The translations under genes were made by a program, and so were the position numbers. The notes under the pieces are model-generated. The model did no database searches. It was given only the letters and a program-made list of their open reading frames with translations, and was not told the DNA's origin. Below are positions 1 through 9,096 of a stretch of 64,000 nt of DNA, piece by piece (the first letter of the stretch is position 1; each line of letters begins with the position of its first letter). Origin of the DNA: Streptomyces pluripotens (lineage in GTDB: Bacteria; Actinomycetota; Actinomycetes; Streptomycetales; Streptomycetaceae); contig NZ_CP021080.1 of the NCBI RefSeq assembly GCF_000802245.2, positions 3,224,001 to 3,288,000 on the forward strand, read 5' to 3'.

Positions 1-2
1 TC

Positions 3-23
3 GCCGCGCTGCGCAGCCGCTGA
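3..23 (+). CDS. possible 3' end of an upstream gene
   Basis: Six sense codons (A-A-L-R-S-R) followed by TGA are open from the window edge, and a strong hairpin follows 10 bases later. This fits the tail of a plus-strand gene that begins outside the window. Nothing can be said about its product. Confidence 0.35.
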   Translation, partial: AALRSR

Positions 24-32
24 GACCGACGG

Positions 33-71
33 AACCGGGGCCTGCACGCATAGCGCGTGCAGGCCCCGGTT
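33..71. terminator. bidirectional hairpin terminator
   Basis: A perfect 17-bp stem (AACCGGGGCCTGCACGC and its complement) closes a 5-base loop. It lies between the end of a probable plus-strand gene and the end of the minus-strand thioredoxin gene, so it can terminate both. There is no long T tract, which is usual in Streptomyces. Confidence 0.85.
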
Positions 72-82
72 TCTGTGGGCCC

Positions 83-454
83 TCAGCCCTGTTCCGCCGC
101 GCCCTCGGCAGCCCGCCGACGCAGGTCACCCATGTCGACGGACCGGATCTCGGCGATCAGCTCCTCCAGGGCCTGCGGCGGCAGCGCGCCCGGCTGGGCG
201 TACAGAACGGTCCGCTCCCGGACAGCCATGAGGGTGGGGATGGAGGAGATCCGGAAGGCGGCAGCGAGTTCGGGCTGCGCCTCGGTGTCGACCTTGCCGA
301 AGACGATGCCCGGATGCCGCTGGGCGGCCTGCTCGTAGACCGGCCCGAACATCCGGCACGGACCGCACCAGGCGGCCCAGAAGTCGATCAACACGATGTC
401 GGAGCCGGTGAGAGTCTCCTCGAAGTTCTCTTTGGTCAGTTCGACGGTCGCCAT
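83..454 (-). CDS. trxA: thioredoxin
   Basis: A 123-aa cytoplasmic thioredoxin, a dithiol-disulfide oxidoreductase that reduces protein disulfides and possibly persulfides. The WCGPC active site has its cysteines at residues 30 and 33, and the cis-proline motif SIPT follows. The ATG at 454 is chosen because an AGGAG-type ribosome site precedes it and the homology begins there; the open frame upstream is low-complexity repeat translation. The gene lies downstream of an OsmC-family gene on the same strand and immediately behind a CsoR/CstR-type palindrome, which suggests induction by copper or sulfane sulfur. Which thioredoxin paralogue this is cannot be told. Confidence 0.93.
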   Translation of the reverse strand: MATVELTKENFEETLTGSDIVLIDFWAAWCGPCRMFGPVYEQAAQRHPGIVFGKVDTEAQPELAAAFRISSIPTLMAVRERTVLYAQPGALPPQALEELIAEIRSVDMGDLRRRAAEGAAEQG

Positions 455-470
455 GGCGTCCCACTCTCCT

Positions 471-496
471 CTCAGATACCCCACGGGGTATCTGAG
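471..496. promoter_or_regulatory. CsoR/CstR-like operator upstream of thioredoxin
   Basis: A 26-bp near-perfect palindrome with core ATACCCCACGGGGTAT lies just upstream of the thioredoxin ribosome site. An ATACC...GGTAT dyad around a G/C tract is the operator type of the CsoR/CstR/RcnR repressor family (copper or persulfide sensors). No such repressor gene is in the window, so it would act in trans. Confidence 0.6.
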
Positions 497-548
497 ACAA
501 CCGGCGCGGGGCCGGGTTTGTTCCGGGCCGGCAGGCAGGCAGGGGACC

Positions 549-607
549 CGAGTACACGCGGACCGAGTACACGCGGACCGAGTACACGCGGACCGAGTAC
601 ACGGGTT
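549..607. repeat. 15-bp direct tandem repeat, four units
   Basis: The unit CGAGTACACGCGGAC occurs head to tail at 549, 564 and 579, with a partly diverged fourth copy at 594. It lies between the OsmC and thioredoxin genes. The period is a multiple of three, so it appears as repeated short peptides in shadow reading frames, but no gene is supported. Confidence 0.9.
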
Positions 608-656
608 CCCGGAGCGACCCGCACGGGCCCTCGACGCGACCGGCGCGGGGAACGCA

Positions 657-1106
657 TCACGCCAGCTCGATGTCGATCTCGGGTGGCCGGCTGAGCGTGT
701 TGTGGACGGTGCAGTGCGAGGCGACGGCAAGCAGGGCGGTACGACGCTGCTCAGTGAGCCCCGGCGGCGGGACGACCACGATGCGCACGGAGGCGACGCG
801 GGCCGGGCGGTCGGTGGCCATGACGAACTCGGCCCGCACCTGCAGCCCGGAGCGGGACAGACCGTGGCGGATCAGGTAGCGGCCGGCGTAGAAGGCGACG
901 CAGGTGGCCAGAGAAGCCGCGAACAGTTCGGTGGGCGTCGGTGCGGTGTCCGCGCCGCCCGCTTCGGCGGGCTGGTCGACCTGCATCCGGTGACCGCGGA
1001 CGTCGATGGCGTAGGCATCACCATCGACGTGGGTGACGTCGAGCGTGTGTACGGCGGTGTCCTGCGGCCGGGTCACGTTGATGGTGTGCGGTGCGGTGCC
1101 GGTCAT
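657..1106 (-). CDS. OsmC-family peroxiredoxin-like protein
   Basis: A 149-aa protein of the OsmC/Ohr superfamily, whose members reduce organic hydroperoxides or act on related electrophiles with a cysteine pair. The helix around Cys69 (ELFAASLATC) and the second cysteine at 132 (SHCTVHNTL) fit the family. The ATG at 1106 follows a GGAAGGGG ribosome site; the upstream extension is low complexity and rejected. It is co-oriented with thioredoxin downstream across a 202-base gap. A reducing partnership is inferred. The paralogue type (OsmC, Ohr or YhfA-like) cannot be decided by eye. Confidence 0.85.
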   Translation of the reverse strand: MTGTAPHTINVTRPQDTAVHTLDVTHVDGDAYAIDVRGHRMQVDQPAEAGGADTAPTPTELFAASLATCVAFYAGRYLIRHGLSRSGLQVRAEFVMATDRPARVASVRIVVVPPPGLTEQRRTALLAVASHCTVHNTLSRPPEIDIELA

Positions 1107-1429
1107 GGCCGGACCCCTTCCGTAAGCGGCTTCCGTTTCCGGTTCCCAGTCGACTGCGGTCCATCTGCCGGATCGAGAGGCCGAGGGGGTGGTCCGCAGG
1201 TCCGATAGGCCCCTCGTGCTCCACGGCCCGGTTCCACCGCGCGCGCCCGGCCGGCCGAGGGCACCGTCGAGCCCGGGAAGCGGAACGACGAGGACGGGAG
1301 CGGCAAGCCGGGACCGGGGAGCCGGGAGCAAGAGGCCGGCACCGGGACACCGGCACCGGAACGCCGGAGCCGAGTTGGTCAGACGAGGCCGAAAGACCAG
1401 GTCGGCAGGACGGCGCCGGGAAGACCGCG
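1107..1429. other. intergenic GC-rich low-complexity stretch
   Basis: 323 bases between the OsmC start and the end of the next minus-strand gene. It is rich in imperfect CCGGNACCGG-type repeats. It should contain the OsmC promoter, but no clear promoter or gene is seen. Confidence 0.5.
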
Positions 1430-1732
1430 TCAGGAGGACGGGGAACCGCCCTGCGGCCGGGCGCCGCCGGCAGGGTTCTCGACCGCACCGACCCGCTCAA
1501 GGAGCAGATGGGCCAGGCCGCGGGCCTCTTCCGGGGTGAGCGCCGCCCAGACTCCCGGGTCGCCGCCGCGGTCCTCCCCCACGTCCAGGGCGATCCTGCT
1601 GACCGGCCGGTCCGGACGGCCGAGCCGCAGGCACCGGACCGCGATCCGACGTCCGCACGTGGTCACGAGGGAGTCCTCGTCAGTGTGGCTCTCCTCGCCC
1701 CCGCGGAGCCGGTCGTCTCCTGCCGTCGCCAT
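1430..1732 (-). CDS. small hypothetical protein
   Basis: A 100-aa protein of unknown function. The ATG at 1732 is chosen because GGAGGAG lies about ten bases upstream; longer in-frame starts lack this. The N-terminus is acidic, the middle (residues about 25-60) looks like a short beta-rich segment containing VTTCGRRIAVRCL, and an LTPEEARGLAHLLL helix follows. That helix style is common in small Streptomyces proteins of unknown role. There are no membrane segments and no known domain. Confidence 0.6.
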   Translation of the reverse strand: MATAGDDRLRGGEESHTDEDSLVTTCGRRIAVRCLRLGRPDRPVSRIALDVGEDRGGDPGVWAALTPEEARGLAHLLLERVGAVENPAGGARPQGGSPSS

Positions 1733-1891
1733 CGGTCTCACGCTCCTCCGCCCGTCGTCCCCTGCCGTCCCAGCGAATCGCCGCCCCTGAGACCCACCTA
1801 CCCGTCGGGGCACCAGAAGCAGCGCATCACGCACCGGAAATGTTCCCGTCCACCCACCGGAAAGCAGGCGCCCGGATCACCCGCTCCCGGG

Positions 1892-3331
1892 TCACACCGG
1901 GTCCGTGCGGGGGCTCAGCCACGCCGACACGACCGCGACGGCCGAGGCCGACACCAGGATGACGGCGGCCCAATGGGCCCCGGTCCGCACCCCTGCACCC
2001 CCCGCCAGATGCAACGCGAGGGTCACCAGGGCGACTCCGAGCGCCGTCCCCAGACCACGCGTCATGTTGACCAGGCCACCGCCCGTACCGGAGGACCGGG
2101 CGGGTATCGCACCCATGATCATGGCGTTGTTGGCCGGCGTGAACGTCCCCAGGCCGAGCCCCGCACCCGCCAGCACCGGCACCAGCCAGACGGTGGTCAG
2201 CGGGACGACCAGCAGGGCGGCCAGGGCGAGAGCGAAAACGGCGGCCCCGGCCAGACATCGCCCGCGGTCCGAGAGGCGGCGCGGCAGCAACCGGTCCCCG
2301 CCGGCCGCGGCCAACCCGAACCCGGCCGGCAACGCCGTCAGCACCAGCCCGGCGGTCAGCTCGGAGCTGCCCTGCGCGGAGAGCACGACCGGCACCAGCA
2401 CCAGCGGCCCGAACAGCACCAGGTAGCCACTCAGCGCCCCGACCAGCCCGAACGCCACCGCCCGGGTGCGCAGCAGGGCCAGATCCAGCAACGGGGCGAC
2501 GGCCCGTCGCTGCCGCCGCACGAAACCCCGGCCGGCCCAGGCCGCCACCGCGAACAGCAGCGCCACACCCCAGCCGGGCACGGCCAGCCCGGAGGCGGCG
2601 GACACACCCAGCAGAGCACTGGTGGTCGCCACGGAAAGCAACCCCAGGCCAACCCAGTCGAAGCACGCGACCTCCGTCCGGGCCCGGGTGCGCGGCAGCA
2701 GATAGTGCCCGCCCACCAGTGCCACCACACCGACCGGGACGTTCACCCAGAACACCCACCGCCAGTCCAGCGCGGACACCAAGACCCCGCCGACGGTCGG
2801 ACCCAGCGCCAGTCCGAGCGCCTGGGCGGCGGCCTGCACGCCGAGCGCGCTGCGCATCCGCTCACGCGGGGCACTGGTGGTCACCAGAGCCACGCTGTTG
2901 GCCTGCATCATGGCCGCCCCGGCCGCCTGGACCACACGGAACACCACGAGCACCGCCAGCGAGGGAGCGAAGCCGCAAGCGGCGGAGGCCAGTGTGAAGA
3001 CGGCGAATCCGTACAGGTACAGCAGCTTGCGGCCGTGGGCGTCGGCCAGCCGGCCGGCCGGCACCAGCAGCGCCACCAGGGTCAGCAGGTACGCCAGCGA
3101 CACCCACTCCACGGCGGCCAGGCGGGCGTGGAACCCGGTGCGCAGGCTGCCGTAGGTCAGCGTCACGATGCTGGCGTCCAGCTGCCCCATGAACGCGCCG
3201 AAGCACACCGTCCCCACGGCCAGCCACCAGCCGTTCGGCCGGGACCGGATCGCCTCGGGGCGGGGCCGCTCCGCGGTGAGCAGGGTGGACCAGCGGCTCC
3301 TGGACCCGTGCGGACTCATGCGGTTGGCCAT
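1892..3331 (-). CDS. MFS drug exporter (DHA2-type)
   Basis: A roughly 479-aa polytopic membrane protein of the major facilitator superfamily, probably a proton-coupled drug or metabolite exporter. Many hydrophobic segments run along its length, with the early GRLADAHGRK loop between TM2 and TM3 and a motif-C-like GPTVGGVLV further on. Sequence style and length fit DHA2 (EmrB/QacA) transporters with 12-14 helices. The start is uncertain: ATG at 3331, ATG at 3319 or GTG at 3340, and none has a strong ribosome site. An AT-rich region with a short dyad lies just upstream, but no adjacent repressor gene was seen. The substrate is unknown. Confidence 0.88.
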   Translation of the reverse strand: MANRMSPHGSRSRWSTLLTAERPRPEAIRSRPNGWWLAVGTVCFGAFMGQLDASIVTLTYGSLRTGFHARLAAVEWVSLAYLLTLVALLVPAGRLADAHGRKLLYLYGFAVFTLASAACGFAPSLAVLVVFRVVQAAGAAMMQANSVALVTTSAPRERMRSALGVQAAAQALGLALGPTVGGVLVSALDWRWVFWVNVPVGVVALVGGHYLLPRTRARTEVACFDWVGLGLLSVATTSALLGVSAASGLAVPGWGVALLFAVAAWAGRGFVRRQRRAVAPLLDLALLRTRAVAFGLVGALSGYLVLFGPLVLVPVVLSAQGSSELTAGLVLTALPAGFGLAAAGGDRLLPRRLSDRGRCLAGAAVFALALAALLVVPLTTVWLVPVLAGAGLGLGTFTPANNAMIMGAIPARSSGTGGGLVNMTRGLGTALGVALVTLALHLAGGAGVRTGAHWAAVILVSASAVAVVSAWLSPRTDPV

Positions 3332-3338
3332 GACCCAC

Positions 3339-3362
3339 ACATTACATCGGTAACCGAAATGT
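3339..3362. promoter_or_regulatory. candidate operator/promoter of the MFS gene
   Basis: An AT-rich patch directly upstream of the MFS start contains the dyad TCGGTAACCGA (3347-3357), flanked by ACATT and AATGT. The size and position resemble a TetR-type operator. This is inference; no regulator is adjacent. Confidence 0.3.
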
Positions 3363-3486
3363 TTTGCCAGCGTCCTATCCGGAGCGGTGATCCCGCACCG
3401 GCCGCATCCGGCCCGGGGATCTAGGCTTCCTCCCGTAGGAGATCCGCTTCGTCTGCGCGGTCTGTGGCGTCAAGAGGGAAGTCCCG

Positions 3487-5538
<2,052 letters not shown>

Positions 5539-5646
5539 CCGCCGCGTCCACCGCGCCCGACAGCCGACAACCGACACGATCCGTGCCCTTGACAGCGGCC
5601 TGGACCGGTGAGGCCGCGTCCGGTGTGGCGCCGGCGCCCGCTCGGC

Positions 5647-7176
5647 TCACGCCTTCGCGAGCGCCAGTGCGTGGATGATGCGCGCCAGGTCGTCGGGGGC
5701 CGCGGCCAGGCGGACCGGCGTGCCGGCGTCGTCCAGTTCGGCGACGTGCCAGTCACCGGGAACGCCGTCGCCGTCGGCACCCCGGGCACGCCGTACGTTC
5801 TTCACCGTGAGCCGCTCCACCGGAACCGACTTCGCCCCGAACCGGCCCGGCCCCGGGTGGGGTGTCACTGCGGGCCCCTCGTTGCCGAGGACGATGTGGG
5901 TGCCGAAGCCATAGGGGTTGTAGTCGGTGTCCTCCAGGAAACGGGCGGCCAGGAACACGTCACCGTCCGCCGCGTCCTCCGCTTCCGGCCGCCGGGTCGG
6001 CGCGGACTCGCCCGGCACGCGGATCCGGGTGACGTGCCAGGCCCAGGTCAACAGGCCGGCGGTGACCAGCGAGCCGACGGCCCACCAGGTGATCGTCTGT
6101 GCGGAGCCCAGCGGGGTCGTGGGGTGCAGGTAGCACAGCGGCAGCAGCCAGACGGCGGTGCCGGCGAGGACACCCGTGAACGGCAGGGCCGACGGCAGCC
6201 GCTCGTCGTCGGGCAGTCGGCGCCCGCGCAACCGCCGCAGCACCTGGGCCCCGGGAAGCCCCGCGAGCAGGACCAGACCCGCCGCGAAGACGGCCAAGCT
6301 CCCCCCGGTGATGACGTGCCCCGTCCAGACGTAGCGCTCTCCGGCGACCTTCATCACCTCGCCCCGGAAGACGGTCAGCTCGACCCGGTCACCGGCCCGG
6401 AACGCCTCGGCGGCCTCACGGGACACGGCCAGCCGGTCCGAGGGCCCGCCGCCGGCGAAGTACAGCCAGCTCTGCCGCTTCGGCAGGTGCGGCTCGGTCC
6501 GTGTGATCACCGCCGGTACGGTGCGCAGACAGGGCCGGGCCCCGGTCGGCTGCAGCCCGGCCGCACACGGCTGCGCCACCTGGTACTGCCGCTCGTACGC
6601 CGAGGCACCCGGCACCGCGAACGCGACCGCACCCGCAGCCGCGAGCAGCAGCAGGGACGCGCACAGCCGGCTCACCCAGCCGCTGCCCGCCGCGTCATCG
6701 GTGACGACGCGGAGCCGGCCCGGCTCCGTACCGCCGTGGCGGCGGTGGACCTCGCGCAGGCCGGACAGCTGCGTGGCGAAGTGTTCGTCGCCCGGCGTCG
6801 AGCTCGCCGGCTGCGGCAGCGTCCGCCTGCGCCCGTCCCGCATCGCCAGGACGACCCGGCGGGTCTCACCGCCCCGGGGCAGGGTCTTCACACGGACGAG
6901 CAGTTCCGCGATGTCATGCCACGGCACGCTGCGGCGGCGCAGCAGTGTCCAGGAGTGCACGCCGTACGCGTCGGCAGCCACCCGGGCGGTCACCTGGTAC
7001 AACGCCACGGCACCCACCACCACCGCCACCAAACCGACGAGCCCCCACCAGGCAGGAAGACCGCCCCGGTACCCGAACGCCGCCCCGGCGGTGAGCGCCC
7101 CGGCCACCCCGAGTCCCACGACGAACCAGAGGCTGCGCTTCGAGCGGGGACGGCAGACATATTCCGAGGCGTTCAT
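5647..7176 (-). CDS. membrane protein with N-terminal PH-like region
   Basis: A 509-aa integral membrane protein of unknown function. Two hydrophobic helices at about residues 15-60 are followed by a basic beta-rich region (HSWTLLRRRSVPWHDIAEL) resembling bacterial PH domains of the low-molecular-weight antigen 6 type. A further membrane segment, an extracytoplasmic part with cysteines, and three or four more helices follow before a soluble C-terminal domain. The ATG at 7176 starts the hydrophobic part. It may be a single-gene unit. The PH assignment is by residue pattern only. Confidence 0.75.
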   Translation of the reverse strand: MNASEYVCRPRSKRSLWFVVGLGVAGALTAGAAFGYRGGLPAWWGLVGLVAVVVGAVALYQVTARVAADAYGVHSWTLLRRRSVPWHDIAELLVRVKTLPRGGETRRVVLAMRDGRRRTLPQPASSTPGDEHFATQLSGLREVHRRHGGTEPGRLRVVTDDAAGSGWVSRLCASLLLLAAAGAVAFAVPGASAYERQYQVAQPCAAGLQPTGARPCLRTVPAVITRTEPHLPKRQSWLYFAGGGPSDRLAVSREAAEAFRAGDRVELTVFRGEVMKVAGERYVWTGHVITGGSLAVFAAGLVLLAGLPGAQVLRRLRGRRLPDDERLPSALPFTGVLAGTAVWLLPLCYLHPTTPLGSAQTITWWAVGSLVTAGLLTWAWHVTRIRVPGESAPTRRPEAEDAADGDVFLAARFLEDTDYNPYGFGTHIVLGNEGPAVTPHPGPGRFGAKSVPVERLTVKNVRRARGADGDGVPGDWHVAELDDAGTPVRLAAAPDDLARIIHALALAKA

Positions 7177-7267
7177 GACCGCAATGGTGACAACACGCGC
7201 ACCGCAGTTCCTGTGCCGGTTACGGCAATGTGGGGGACTCGTCGCTGCCGTGTTCCGACCTCCGCGC

Positions 7268-7981
7268 TCAGTTGTTCCAGGTCTCGTCGTACGGGTCGTG
7301 CGGCACCGGAACCGGTCTGGCCGACGTGACCTTCAGGTAGGGGATGGGCCCGTTGTTGACCGGATCGTGGGCGACCCCTGTGGCGTACCTGCCCGTCACC
7401 TCCAGCCAGGCGTCCGGGCGCAGTACCGGCGGCAGCTCGCCGGTCAGGGCGATCTTCACCGGCTGGGCGTCCGCGGCGCAGCAGTTGAGGGCCATGCGGA
7501 CCAGGTACGGCGAGCCGGCGTGGTCCAGGGCGAGGAAACCGGTGACGCGGACGGCGCGGCCGTGCAGTGAGCGACCGTGGCCGTAGGCGGCGCGGGAAGC
7601 GTAGTCGACCACGGACAGCGGGACCGGATCACCGGCGGGCAATAGCCCGTAGCCGTACGGCCTCTGCAGGGCCGTGCCGGTGCGCACCGCGCTGTAGGAG
7701 CCGAGGGCTGGCGGGGCGACGAGGATGAGGGCGAGCAGCGGCAGCAGCAGGAGCCAGGAAATGCGTGGTTCGGGGTGTTCAGCGGTGTGGCGGGAGCTGC
7801 GGTGGCGCCGGCGCTCGTACCAGGCCGTCGCCAGCGCCGCCACGACCAGGACCGCTCCCGAGGCCAGCAGCAGTGGGCGGAGGCCCGCCTTGACGTAGCG
7901 CAGATAGAGGCCGGTGGTGCCGGCGTGCAGCAGGGCGGCGCCGAGCAGGAACAGGACGGCGGCCTGGGCCTGGCGGTTCAC
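7268..7981 (-). CDS. TIGR03943-family partner of COG0701 permease
   Basis: A 237-aa membrane-anchored protein with three or four N-terminal helices and a soluble C-terminal domain. The ALNCCAADAQPV segment is the conserved Cys-Cys motif of the TIGR03943/DUF1980 family, which accompanies UPF0718 (COG0701) permeases as YcgQ accompanies YcgR in Bacillus. The GTG at 7981 overlaps the permease stop by four bases (GTGA), so the two are translationally coupled. The transported species is not established; the cysteines hint at a metal or sulfur compound. Confidence 0.85.
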   Translation of the reverse strand: MNRQAQAAVLFLLGAALLHAGTTGLYLRYVKAGLRPLLLASGAVLVVAALATAWYERRRHRSSRHTAEHPEPRISWLLLLPLLALILVAPPALGSYSAVRTGTALQRPYGYGLLPAGDPVPLSVVDYASRAAYGHGRSLHGRAVRVTGFLALDHAGSPYLVRMALNCCAADAQPVKIALTGELPPVLRPDAWLEVTGRYATGVAHDPVNNGPIPYLKVTSARPVPVPHDPYDETWNN

Positions 7982-9009
7982 AGCAGTACCACACCCGTCA
8001 GGACGGCGCCCGCCACGGCCAGCACGAAGGTCGCCGGGGCGAAGCGGAGCGCGAAGGCGCGGCCGAAGGTGCCGGCCTGCATCGCGAAGAGCTTGAGGTC
8101 GATCATCGGGCCCACCACCAGGAACACCAGCTTGGCCGTCGGGGAGAACTGGGTGAGGGAAGCGGCGACGAACGCGTCCGCCTCCGAGCAGATGGACAGG
8201 AGGACGGCCAGGACGGCGAGGGCCAGGACGGAGAACAGCGGACTGCCGGCCGCCGTGCGCAGCCAGTCCGGTGGGGTCACCGCCTTCAGCGTGGCCGCGG
8301 CCATCGCGCCGAGCACCAGGAAGCCGCCGGCGTGCATGATGTCGTGCCGGACCGAGTTCCAGAACGTCTCCCCCCTGGTCGCGCCCTCGTGTGCACCGTG
8401 GGCCGGTGGGCGCAGCCAGTCCGTACGGCCCAGGCGGTGCCACAACCAGCCCATCGCGCACGCCACCAGCAGGCTCGCCAGGAACCGGGCCAGGACCATC
8501 TCCGGGTTCCGGGGGAAGGCGACGGCGGTCGCGGTCAGCACGATCGGGTTGATCGCGGGAGCGGACAGCAGGAACGCGAGGGCCGCCGCGGGGGTGACGC
8601 CCCGGCGGACCAGAGCGCCCGCCACCGGCACCGACGCGCACTCGCAGCCCGGCAGCACCGCACCCGCGACCCCTGCCACGGGAACGGCCAGGGCAGGGCG
8701 GCGCGGGAGGGCGCGCGCGAAGAACGACGGGGGCACGAACACCGCGATCGCCGCCGAGAGCAGCACGCCCAGCACCAGGAACGGCAGCGCCTGGACGGTC
8801 ACCGCCACGAACACCGTCGTCCAGCTCTGCATCCGCGGGGTAGCGAGGAGCCCGCGGATCGGGGACTGGGCGAGCACCGCCAGCAGGAGCGTCAGGGTCA
8901 GCACCAAGGGGGAACTGAGCCGCCGGTCCTCCTTGCCCGGCCGGCCGCCGCGTGGGTGTGCCGGGCCGTGCGTGCTGGCGCCGGGCGAGGCGTCTTCGGT
9001 GACGGTCAC
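7978..9009 (-). CDS. COG0701/UPF0718 permease
   Basis: A 343-aa polytopic membrane protein with about eight helices. The two repeat signatures, PGCECASVPVAGALVRRG in the first half and SICSEADAFVAAS in the second, are diagnostic for this permease family (YcgR, and ArsP-like relatives). The GTG at 9009 follows a GGAGG ribosome site. It is the first gene of a tight pair with the downstream TIGR03943 protein and may be cotranscribed with the S9 peptidase 87 bases upstream. The substrate is unknown. Confidence 0.88.
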   Translation of the reverse strand: MTVTEDASPGASTHGPAHPRGGRPGKEDRRLSSPLVLTLTLLLAVLAQSPIRGLLATPRMQSWTTVFVAVTVQALPFLVLGVLLSAAIAVFVPPSFFARALPRRPALAVPVAGVAGAVLPGCECASVPVAGALVRRGVTPAAALAFLLSAPAINPIVLTATAVAFPRNPEMVLARFLASLLVACAMGWLWHRLGRTDWLRPPAHGAHEGATRGETFWNSVRHDIMHAGGFLVLGAMAAATLKAVTPPDWLRTAAGSPLFSVLALAVLAVLLSICSEADAFVAASLTQFSPTAKLVFLVVGPMIDLKLFAMQAGTFGRAFALRFAPATFVLAVAGAVLTGVVLL

Positions 9010-9096
9010 GGGTGCGTACCTCCGGCTGGTGTTCTGCCTGCCTTCTCAGTACGCCCGTTCCCGTGTCGCCGTTCAGGCCCGATGGCGCAGCCTTGC

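Noticed and set aside
549-607. CRISPR-like array
   Set aside because: The units are contiguous 15-mers without spacers and no cas genes are present; it is a simple tandem repeat.
1091-3424. 777-codon plus-strand open frame opposite the OsmC-like and MFS genes
   Set aside because: It is a shadow frame of high-GC coding DNA: Arg/Gln/Pro/His-rich translation without domains, antisense to well-supported genes.
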